In this document: positions 1 to 6,482 of the stretch, piece after piece
Numbering within the stretch: the first letter of the stretch is position 1
How the letters are laid out: each line of letters begins with the position of its first letter
NCBI GenBank assembly: GCA_964606085.1
Contig: CAZSFD010000064.1
Coordinates: forward strand, 1 to 29,131
Source of the DNA: CAIQJJ01 sp964606085
GTDB taxonomy: Bacteria; Chloroflexota; Anaerolineae; Anaerolineales; UBA4823
DNA length: 29,131 bases
Direction: 5' to 3'
The notes under the pieces: generated by a model
Seen by the model: the letters and a program-made list of their open reading frames with translations, nothing else
Told to the model about the DNA's origin: nothing
Database searches by the model: none
Translations under genes and position numbers: made by a program

Positions 1-251
1 TGGCTGGTGAGGGTGTTGGTGAGCAGGGCCGACGGGTTGTAGTATGCGCCGGAACCGCCGTCGCCGTAGGTGAACCAACTGCCAGGAACGCCAGCCTGGA
101 AGTCATCTACGATGGGCAGGGCCAAGGGTACCGCCGGGCGTTCGATGGAAGACGCGGCCACAACCTGCGGCGCGAGAAGTATCAAGGCGAGTGCGGTTAC
201 CAGGAGGCCCGCAAACAGGCTAACCATTAAGAAAGCATGGTTTCTTTTCAT
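1..251 (-). CDS. Secreted protein, N-terminal 83 residues only (possible carbohydrate-binding protein)
   Basis: The reading frame runs off the left edge of the window, so only the N-terminus is present. It starts with ATG at 251 and reads MKRNHAFLMVSLFAGLL, a basic start followed by a hydrophobic stretch to about residue 33 (ending VVAASS), which is a typical Sec signal peptide. The mature part begins near residue 45 with PIVDDFQAGVPGSWFTYGD. The 'DDF..G.P..W..YGD' pattern resembles the first strand of CBM-like beta-sandwich domains of secreted carbohydrate-active proteins, but this is a weak resemblance. A modest ribosome-binding sequence (AGGA) lies about ten bases upstream. The LacI-type gene lies 160 bases upstream on the same strand, so this may be one of its targets. 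The rest of the gene is needed to name it. Confidence 0.6.
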   Translation of the reverse strand, partial: MKRNHAFLMVSLFAGLLVTALALILLAPQVVAASSIERPAVPLALPIVDDFQAGVPGSWFTYGDGGSGAYYNPSALLTNTLTS

Positions 252-387
252 TTCTTTTGTTCCTATGGATTAAAATGGACGTGGGTTTTCGCTTGGACAT
301 TCGCTGCCCTTTTGCCGAGAGATGGCGAGTGTTCAGGCGAACCTTTTTAAGGCGGGTTGATGAGGATCAGGCACGATTTGAACGATA

Positions 388-396
388 ACCTCCTTT
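388..396 (-). promoter_or_regulatory. Orphan perfect Shine-Dalgarno sequence
   Basis: The minus strand reads AAAGGAGGT, a full match to the 16S anti-SD, between the lacI-like stop and the truncated secreted gene. No ATG follows within normal spacing. A GTG 13 bases further on opens a frame of only 13 codons. It could serve a leader peptide, or be a relic of a displaced start. Confidence 0.3.
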
Positions 397-400
397 CTCT

Positions 401-426
401 GTGTGGCGAAATTAATGTCGCCCTAC
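401..426. repeat. Palindromic element, copy 1 (contains lacI-like stop codon)
   Basis: The core at 405-422 is GGCGAAATTAATGTCGCC, palindromic except for one position, with partly complementary flanks. A second copy at 7626-7651 matches at 23 of 26 positions. The TAA stop of the LacI-type gene (412-414) lies in the centre of the palindrome. Confidence 0.7.
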
Positions 427-1434
427 CTGGGCCGCTCCGCAGGATTCGCGGATGACCAATTCCGTGGGCAATGTGGCGGTGCGCACGGGTTCGGGGCCGT
501 TTTGGATCATGTCGAGCAAGGTTTCGACGGCCAGCGCACCGATGCGTTTGATCGGCTGGCGGATGGTGGTGAGCAGCGGGGATGCGGCGGTGGCGGGGGG
601 CAGATCATCGTAACTGACGATGGCGATGTCTTGCGGCGTTGCCAGGCCCTGTTCTTTCAACAGGCGGATGGCCCCGCGTGCCATCGCGTCTGAGGCGATG
701 AACAGCGCCGTGGGCCGCTGCGCCAACAGCGGCGCGGCGGCGCGATAGCCGCCCTCCTCGGTGTAATCGCCCTCGACGATCAGCGTTTCATCGGCGGCGA
801 TGCCCGCTTCTTGCAGCGCCTGGCGGTAGCCGGCCAGTCGGTCTTGCCCGGAACCGGCCAGCATTGGTCCTGTGATGGTGGCGATGCGGCGGTGGCCCAG
901 GCCGATCAGGTGCATGACGGCCTGGTATGCCCCGCTGACATTGTCCACGTCCAGGTAGCTGACATGCGTCCCAGCCGGCGGGCGGCCAACGACGACAATC
1001 GGTAAATCGGTGTGGCCGACCAGCCTGGGGATGAGCGGGTTATCCATGCTCTCCACCTGAACGATGGCCCCGCCGAGGAAGCCGCGGCGGGTGATGCGGC
1101 GGAAGAGCGTTTCCAATTCATATTCCACAAACAAGGAAAAGGTGAAATGGTGCTGGTTGCACGCTTGCGCAATGCCCTCGGCCAGGCGCGGAAAATAGGG
1201 GTCGGCGAAGATGCTTTGCACCGTGCGCGCAATGACCAGCCCGATCATGTCGTTGCGCTGCGAAGCCAGCGAGTGGGCGGCGGCGTTCGGCTGAAAGCCG
1301 GTCTCTTGCAGCACCTCGTGAACGCGCTGCCGCACCGCCGGGCTGACGTTGGGGCGGTTGTTGAGCGCACGCGAGGCCGTGGCGCGCGAGACGCCGGCCA
1401 GACGGGCGATGTCATCGAGGGTGAGGGTTTCCAT
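412..1434 (-). CDS. LacI/GalR-family transcriptional regulator
   Basis: This 340-residue protein has the normal length and layout of LacI/GalR regulators. The DNA-binding helix-turn-helix is at residues 1-25 (LTLDDIARLAGVSRATASRAL), followed by the hinge helix (VSPAVRQRVHEVLQETGFQPNAAAHSL). A periplasmic-binding-protein-like effector domain fills residues about 62-330 (IGLVIAR, GHRRIATITG, ALFIASDAMARGAIRLL, VSYDDLPPA, TTIRQP). In this family the effector is usually a sugar or nucleoside; the ligand cannot be read from sequence. Its own promoter carries a perfect CTGGAAGCGCTTCCAG operator, so autoregulation is likely. The sulfatase-like gene is transcribed divergently and the secreted protein lies downstream, so both are candidate targets. 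The stop codon sits in a palindromic repeat. Confidence 0.93.
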   Translation of the reverse strand: METLTLDDIARLAGVSRATASRALNNRPNVSPAVRQRVHEVLQETGFQPNAAAHSLASQRNDMIGLVIARTVQSIFADPYFPRLAEGIAQACNQHHFTFSLFVEYELETLFRRITRRGFLGGAIVQVESMDNPLIPRLVGHTDLPIVVVGRPPAGTHVSYLDVDNVSGAYQAVMHLIGLGHRRIATITGPMLAGSGQDRLAGYRQALQEAGIAADETLIVEGDYTEEGGYRAAAPLLAQRPTALFIASDAMARGAIRLLKEQGLATPQDIAIVSYDDLPPATAASPLLTTIRQPIKRIGALAVETLLDMIQNGPEPVRTATLPTELVIRESCGAAQVGRH

Positions 1435-1472
1435 GTGGATATGCTTGCGGGTGGGGTTTGTTGTGTGACGGG

Positions 1473-1488
1473 CTGGAAGCGCTTCCAG
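1473..1488. promoter_or_regulatory. LacI-family operator
   Basis: CTGGAAGCGCTTCCAG is a perfect 16-bp palindrome with the central CG typical of LacI/GalR operators. It begins 8 bases downstream of the -10 box of the lacI-like gene, so a bound repressor would cover the transcription start. This indicates autorepression (inference from position). Confidence 0.85.
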
Positions 1489-1496
1489 TTATAAAT

Positions 1497-1525
1497 ATAA
1501 TAGGATATTTCAGCGCGAAAGTCAA
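1497..1525 (-). promoter_or_regulatory. Sigma-70 type promoter of the lacI-like gene
   Basis: On the minus strand TTGACT (1525-1520) and TATTAT (1502-1497) are separated by exactly 17 bases, a near-consensus housekeeping promoter. The perfect operator follows immediately downstream. Confidence 0.85.
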
Positions 1526-1553
1526 GCACCAAATTGCGGTCACATGGATGTCG

Positions 1554-1559
1554 TATAAT
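1554..1559 (+). promoter_or_regulatory. Candidate -10 box for the sulfatase-like gene
   Basis: TATAAT occurs on the plus strand 30 bases beyond the lacI-like -35 box, in a divergent arrangement. No convincing -35 box is seen at 16-18 bases. A transcript from here would have a leader of about 180 bases containing the inverted repeat at 1602-1652. The 313-base gap 1435-1747 holds no gene. Confidence 0.4.
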
Positions 1560-1584
1560 CAGTAGATGAAATTTCAGTCCATCA

Positions 1585-1652
1585 GAGGCTGTCTGAAAAG
1601 TCAGGTGCAACGCACTTCTTTGCCGGTCAAGGCACTTAGTGCGTTGCACCTG
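1585..1652. repeat. IS-end-like sequence joined to a perfect 15-bp inverted repeat
   Basis: Arms of 15 bases (CAGGTGCAACGCACT at 1602-1616 and its exact reverse complement at 1638-1652) are separated by 21 bases. Directly upstream, GAGGCTGTCTGAAAAGTC (1585-1602) resembles the terminal inverted repeats of several insertion-sequence families. No transposase is present, so this may be a solo end, a MITE-like remnant, or an RNA hairpin in the leader of the sulfatase-like gene. Confidence 0.55.
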
Positions 1653-1747
1653 TGTCGCAATCCGGCAGCAGAGTGCTGCAAATTGGTTGAACTGTCAGAT
1701 TCCAAGAGACGATTTTTTTTCTGATGGTGATGATTGGGATGTGACCG

Positions 1748-3268
1748 ATGAAACTGATCAAAACATGGGTGACCCTGTTGGCTTTTTTTGCGTTGAGCGC
1801 CTGTCGCTTGCCGTTCACCGCCACGCCGACGATGCCTCCCACATTGTCCTTGCCCCCACCGCCGACAACGTCCGCGCCCACCGCGGCGCTGCCACAGCCC
1901 ACCTCAACCGACACCCCAGGGCCATCGTCAACGACCGCTCCCACGCAGCAACCATCCCCCACGTCTATCCCCTCCCCAACACCTTCCCCGACGATAGCAG
2001 TTAACCCGCCACCCCAGGCCATTATCCTGGTCGTGATGGATACCCTGCGCGCCGACCATGTCAGCGCGTATGGCTACGAGCGCACGACCACGCCCCATCT
2101 TGACGCCTGGATGGGTGAGCAGGGCGTACGCTTTGCGCAGGCCATCTCTACATCGCCGTGGACGTGTCCTTCGGTGGCGGCGATGTTTACCGGGCGTAGC
2201 CCGACCAGCCTGGGGGCCACCTTTGCCACCATCCGCAACAGTGTGCCGCAGGAGGCCAATACACTGGCCGAATTACTGCAACGTGCTGGCTATGCAACCG
2301 CGGGCTTCCCGTCCATTTACTGCACATTGGGCAAGCTGGGTTTCAGCCAGGGTTTTGATTTTTATCCCGATGCGCTGGCGGCAAGTTCCACGCCCTCTGA
2401 CAAGGCCCGCGCCGCAGAAATTAACGCCCTGGCCATGGATTGGCTGAGTCAGACCTATTTGCAGCAAGAGCCGCGCCAGCCGCTATTTTTGTTTCTGCAT
2501 TATTTTGACCCCCATACCTGGTACATGCCCCCGCCGCCATACGACCTGCTCTTTGACCCCGACTATCAAGGCGCTTTCACGTCAGAGGTCTTTGGCAATG
2601 CTGAAAAGGTGGTGACCGGCGAGCTGACACCTTCTGCGCGTGATATTGAGCATCTTGAAGCGCTCTATGACGGCGAGGTGATGTATGCTGACGCCTATTT
2701 CGGGCAAATGATGGAATTTTTGCAGGCCCACGGCTTGCTCGATAATGCCCTGGTGATCGTCACTGCCGATCATGGCGAGTTCTTTGGTGAACATAACCGC
2801 TGGGTGCATACTTCATCTTTGTATCAGGAAGTGCTGCATGTGCCGCTGTTCTTGCGCTATACGGGTGCCGCCGCGGCCGGCAGCATCTCCATTGAACCCG
2901 TGCAGAATTTTGACATCTTCCCGACCGTGCTGGATTGGGTAGGCATTGCCCCGCCCGATCCCATCCAGGCGGTCAGCCTGAAACCGCAGATGATGGGTCA
3001 AGCAGGCGATCAAGCCAGGCCGATTTTCAGTGAATTAGGCGCGAACACCGATCCCAAGCACGCGTTGTATTGGATCGCCCCGCATGTCAACTGGCAGGCT
3101 GTACAGTTGGATGGCTGGAAGTTAATCCATATCGTCGAAGACCCGACACAGGATGCCCTGTACCTGCTGAACCCGCTTTCACCCTTCGAAACAGAAAACC
3201 AAATCAGCAGCGAGCCGGAGTTGTATCAGGACATGCTGAAATTGTTGCAAAACTATTTTGTTCCCTAA
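1748..3268 (+). CDS. Sulfatase-superfamily hydrolase, lipoprotein, with Thr at the nucleophile position
   Basis: The 506-residue protein starts with a lipoprotein signal (LSAC, lipidated Cys19), then a Pro/Thr/Ser-rich tether (about 20-90), then an alkaline-phosphatase/sulfatase-fold domain. Metal-binding Asp98 is in VVMDTLRADHVSAYGY. The active-site segment is SPWTCPSVAAMFTG. Classical sulfatases have C/S-x-P-S-R, with the first residue converted to formylglycine; here that position is Thr139 and the Arg is Val. DPHTWY and TADHGEFFGEH supply further metal ligands. By family logic this is a Thr-nucleophile member that needs no formylglycine maturation. It may be a phosphodiesterase, phosphatase or transferase rather than a sulfatase; the substrate is unknown. 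It likely acts outside the membrane. The next gene begins 12 bases after its stop, suggesting co-transcription. Confidence 0.85.
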   Translation: MKLIKTWVTLLAFFALSACRLPFTATPTMPPTLSLPPPPTTSAPTAALPQPTSTDTPGPSSTTAPTQQPSPTSIPSPTPSPTIAVNPPPQAIILVVMDTLRADHVSAYGYERTTTPHLDAWMGEQGVRFAQAISTSPWTCPSVAAMFTGRSPTSLGATFATIRNSVPQEANTLAELLQRAGYATAGFPSIYCTLGKLGFSQGFDFYPDALAASSTPSDKARAAEINALAMDWLSQTYLQQEPRQPLFLFLHYFDPHTWYMPPPPYDLLFDPDYQGAFTSEVFGNAEKVVTGELTPSARDIEHLEALYDGEVMYADAYFGQMMEFLQAHGLLDNALVIVTADHGEFFGEHNRWVHTSSLYQEVLHVPLFLRYTGAAAAGSISIEPVQNFDIFPTVLDWVGIAPPDPIQAVSLKPQMMGQAGDQARPIFSELGANTDPKHALYWIAPHVNWQAVQLDGWKLIHIVEDPTQDALYLLNPLSPFETENQISSEPELYQDMLKLLQNYFVP

Positions 3269-3280
3269 GGAGTGTGTGCA

Positions 3281-5395
3281 ATGATGATCCCTGCCGATTA
3301 TGTCGAACGAGTCTACGCCGGTGTGCTGGGCAAAATCATCGGCGTCTATTTGGGCCGCCCGTTCGAGGGCTGGCCGTATGAACGGATTATGGATGCGTTG
3401 GGCGAGGTGTGGTACTACGTCAACGACCGCATCAGCCACCACCCGCCGCTGATCGTCACCGACGATGACATCTCGGGCACCTTCACCTTCCTGCGGGCGC
3501 TCGAAGATTACGACTTCGACCCCAACCTGACCCCGGCGCAGATCGGCCAGACGTGGTTGAACTACCTGATTGAACGTAAGACGATCCTGTGGTGGGGCGG
3601 CATTGGCAACTCCACTGAACATACCGCCTACCTGCGCCTGAAAAAAGGCATCCCAGCCCCATTGAGCGGCTCTATTGCGATGAACGGCCCGATTGTGGCC
3701 GAACAGATCGGCGCGCAGATATTCATTGACGGCTGGGGGCTGATCAACCCCGGCGACCCCGCCCGCGCCGCCGATTTCGCCCGCCGCGCCGCCAGCGTCA
3801 GCCACGATGGCGCGGCCATCCACGGGGCGCAGGTGGTGGCGGCGATGGAAGCGCAGGCCTTCATCGAGCGCGATGTGAACAAGCTCCTCGACGTGGGCCT
3901 GTCCGTCATCCCCGCCGATTCGCTGATTGCGCGTCTGATCGGCGATATACGCCATTGGCACGCCGCCGATGGCGATTGGCGCAAAACCCGCCAGCGCATC
4001 GCCGAAACGTATGGCTACAAAAATTATATCGGTGGCTGCCACATGGTGCCCAACCACGCCCTGATCATCCTCAGCTTGCTCTATGGCGAGGGCGATTTTC
4101 AAAAATCGCTCATGATCGGCAACACCTGCGGCTGGGATACTGACTGCAATTCGGCCAACATCGGCTGTCTGTTGGGCGTGATGAATGGGCTGGCTGGCAT
4201 TGACGCTTCCGCGGCCCGCGACGCCGACTGGCGCACGCCCGTGGCCGACCGCCTGTACCTGCCCACTGCCGATGGCGGGCGCTGCGTCAGCGATGCCGTG
4301 CGTGAGACCTATTTCATCGTCAACGCCGGGCGGGCTTTGCAGGGGTTGGCCCCCGAAGCCCCCAAAAATGGCGCACGCTTTCATTTTGAGATGCCCGGCA
4401 GCGTGCAAGGCTTCGTCAGCGAGGCGGGTGAGGGGCTTACGCCGCTCGAAGTTGTCAACACCCCCGGCCACAGCCAGGCTGGCAAGCGCACGCTGGCGTT
4501 GAAGCTCGCTTCTGGCATCGGGCGCGCCGCCACGCCCACCTTCATCCCGCCTGCCGATATGGCCATGCCCGGCTACGAACTGATCGCCTCGCCCACGCTC
4601 TACCCCGGCCAGGTCGTCACCGCCCGCCTGGAGGCTGACGCCGCCAACCAGGGCGCGCTGCCTGTGCGCCTGTTCCTCACCCGCTACACGCTTGGCAGCA
4701 CGCCCGAATATGTCAGCGGCCCGGCAGCCGAATTGCCCCCCGGCGAGGCGGTGGAACTGTTCTGGCAGATCGAAGGCGAAGGCAACCAGCCCATCTGCCA
4801 GGTCGGCGTGGAACTGGCCGCCCCTGGCACGGCCTACCTCGATTACCTGACCTGGCTGGGTGCGCCCGATGTGGTTTTCGCCACCCCGGCTGGCGCTTCG
4901 CCGTGGCATGGTGACCAAAACTGGCGCAAGCCCTGGGTGCAGGCCGTTGACCAATGGGAAGGCTGGGGCGGTGAGGGGCTGCGCATCATCCAGAATGACG
5001 GGCGCGGCCTGCTGATCACCGGCTGCCGCGAATGGCAAGATTACACCGTCAGCGCCCAAATCCGTCCCACGCTGCTCGCCAGCGGCGGCATCGCCGCGCG
5101 TGTGCAGGGATTGAAGCGCTTCTACGCCCTCGAATTGGTCAACGGTGGCCAGGTGCGCCTGCTCAAAGCCCTCGACGGCGAGACGGTGCTGGCCGAAGCC
5201 CCCTTCGCCTGGGAACTATGGCAGCCCTACGAGATGACCCTGGAAGTGCAAGGCAGCCACCTGCGCGGCTGGATTGCCGGTCAGTTGCTATTCGATGTGG
5301 AAGACACGTCGCACCCCCTCACCGGCGGCGGCGTGGCCCTCACGGTCGTCGAAGGCCACCTGATGACGGCGGCGGTGCAGGTGCAGCCAGCCTGA
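3281..5395 (+). CDS. ADP-ribosylglycohydrolase-family protein with C-terminal beta-sandwich-like domain
   Basis: The start is the ATG at 3281, because AAGGAG (3267-3272) lies eight bases upstream; an earlier in-frame GTG overlaps that site. The 704-residue protein begins with an ADP-ribosylglycohydrolase (DraG/ARH-like) domain, residues about 1-345. The metal-site motifs are TDDD at 60-63 and NTCGWDTDCNSANIG at 281-295 (Asp286, Asp288). The middle (about 370-540) looks like beta-rich linker domains. The last 160 residues (from NWRKPWVQ, with DYTVSAQIRP, GGIAARVQ, FYALELVNGGQVRLLK) resemble a concanavalin-like/DUF1080-type jelly roll. There is no signal peptide, so it is probably cytoplasmic. 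Proteins with this N-terminal fold cleave ADP-ribose or other N-glycosidic bonds; the sandwich suggests a glycan or glycoside substrate (inference). It follows the sulfatase-like gene and ends 18 bases from a convergent gene. Confidence 0.82.
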   Translation: MMIPADYVERVYAGVLGKIIGVYLGRPFEGWPYERIMDALGEVWYYVNDRISHHPPLIVTDDDISGTFTFLRALEDYDFDPNLTPAQIGQTWLNYLIERKTILWWGGIGNSTEHTAYLRLKKGIPAPLSGSIAMNGPIVAEQIGAQIFIDGWGLINPGDPARAADFARRAASVSHDGAAIHGAQVVAAMEAQAFIERDVNKLLDVGLSVIPADSLIARLIGDIRHWHAADGDWRKTRQRIAETYGYKNYIGGCHMVPNHALIILSLLYGEGDFQKSLMIGNTCGWDTDCNSANIGCLLGVMNGLAGIDASAARDADWRTPVADRLYLPTADGGRCVSDAVRETYFIVNAGRALQGLAPEAPKNGARFHFEMPGSVQGFVSEAGEGLTPLEVVNTPGHSQAGKRTLALKLASGIGRAATPTFIPPADMAMPGYELIASPTLYPGQVVTARLEADAANQGALPVRLFLTRYTLGSTPEYVSGPAAELPPGEAVELFWQIEGEGNQPICQVGVELAAPGTAYLDYLTWLGAPDVVFATPAGASPWHGDQNWRKPWVQAVDQWEGWGGEGLRIIQNDGRGLLITGCREWQDYTVSAQIRPTLLASGGIAARVQGLKRFYALELVNGGQVRLLKALDGETVLAEAPFAWELWQPYEMTLEVQGSHLRGWIAGQLLFDVEDTSHPLTGGGVALTVVEGHLMTAAVQVQPA

Positions 5396-5413
5396 GCGAG
5401 AACCAGGCACGCA

Positions 5414-6472
5414 TTATCGTTTGCTCAATTCTTCATACACGCTCATGTAATACAGCACACTCTCCACCGGCGTGTTGGCGGGGATGTGGTTGCCGACGGC
5501 CAGGAAGAAGCCGGGGCAGGGTTTACCAATCGCCATGCAGCGCTCTACCTCGGCACGGATTTCCGCTTGCGTGCCGCTCAACAAAATGCGTGTGTCGGCG
5601 TTGCCGATGAAGCTGTGCGTGCGGCCATATTTCTCGGCGATGAGGGCCATGTCGGTCATCGGCTCCATCACGAAGCCATCTACCCCGCAGGCGGCGAGAT
5701 CGTCTATGAACTTCGTATAGTCGCCATCGGCGGTGAACATGATCTTTTTGCCGGCCTGGCGCAGCGGGTCGAAGTAGCGCTGGTAGTTGGGGAAGACGTA
5801 TTGGCGGTACCACCGGGGGGCAAAGATCGGGCCAGATGACCAGACCATATCGTCATGCACCATCACCACCGGCACATCGGCCTCGGCCAGGGCTTCGAAG
5901 TAGGGCAGCATGAAATCGGCATAGCGGTTGGCGAGGGCGCCAAAGGCCATCGGGTCAGTACCGGCGGCCAGCAACAGCATATCCCAGCCGAAGATGTCAA
6001 TGAAGCCGGAAATCAGCGTGATGTAGATGCCGGTCATGTTGACGCGTTCGGGGATGTCGCGGCAGGCGCGCTGATAGTGCTGCTCGAAGCGGGTTTTCCA
6101 GGCGGCGCGGTCGCAGGGGCCATAGGTGGCGAGAAAGTCGAAGGCCAGCACGTCTTCGGGCGTTTTGAAGGGGCAGGTGCGCGTGTCGCGTCGGTCTACG
6201 CCGCCGGCGGCATATTCGGCGTGGCCCATGTCGGTCTTGTAAGCGGCAAACAGATCGCCGCCGATCAGCGTACTCCAGCCGAAATCGAAATTCCACGCCC
6301 GGATCAGTGCCCGCGCCGCCTGCCATTGCTCTTCGGGTGGCGATTGCGGCGTCACCGAGAGGCCGGTGACGGCTTTGACTACTTCCCAATGGCCTTCGAC
6401 CGAGTATTCGGTATGCGGCACACGCCGCGGCATTTCGAGGTGAATGGCGGCCCAACCATCTTCAAAAGACAT
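5414..6472 (-). CDS. Uroporphyrinogen decarboxylase-family protein 1 (no zinc-thiol motif)
   Basis: The 352 residues match the URO-D/MtaA-type TIM-barrel family: VPHTEYSVEGHWEVVKAVTG near the N-terminus, a central VVMVHDDMVWSSGPIFAPRWYRQYVFPNY block, and the C-terminal GNHIPANTPVESVLYYMSVYEEL typical of the subgroup. True heme enzymes and corrinoid methyltransferases differ here. The His-x-Cys segment that binds zinc in MtaA-type methyltransferases is replaced by FTADGDYTKF, so a cobalamin:thiol methyltransferase role is unlikely. No other heme gene is nearby, so heme synthesis is also unlikely. It is the last gene of the GH12-esterase-regulator-GT operon, 10 bases after the GT-C gene. A Shine-Dalgarno-like AAGGAG (6482-6477) precedes the start. 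Function unknown. Confidence 0.85.
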   Translation of the reverse strand: MSFEDGWAAIHLEMPRRVPHTEYSVEGHWEVVKAVTGLSVTPQSPPEEQWQAARALIRAWNFDFGWSTLIGGDLFAAYKTDMGHAEYAAGGVDRRDTRTCPFKTPEDVLAFDFLATYGPCDRAAWKTRFEQHYQRACRDIPERVNMTGIYITLISGFIDIFGWDMLLLAAGTDPMAFGALANRYADFMLPYFEALAEADVPVVMVHDDMVWSSGPIFAPRWYRQYVFPNYQRYFDPLRQAGKKIMFTADGDYTKFIDDLAACGVDGFVMEPMTDMALIAEKYGRTHSFIGNADTRILLSGTQAEIRAEVERCMAIGKPCPGFFLAVGNHIPANTPVESVLYYMSVYEELSKR

Positions 6473-6482
6473 AGCGGACTCC

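Noticed and set aside
3179..5059. Long minus-strand open frame of 626 codons opposite the ADP-ribosylglycohydrolase gene
   Set aside because: It is antisense to a gene with clear catalytic motifs, shows Gly/Ala/Arg-rich composition without recognisable domains, and arises from the GC-rich codon pattern.
5414..6472. hemE (uroporphyrinogen decarboxylase for heme)
   Set aside because: The C-terminal blocks are those of the URO-D-like/MtaA-like branch, no other heme genes are nearby, and a second paralogue exists in the window.
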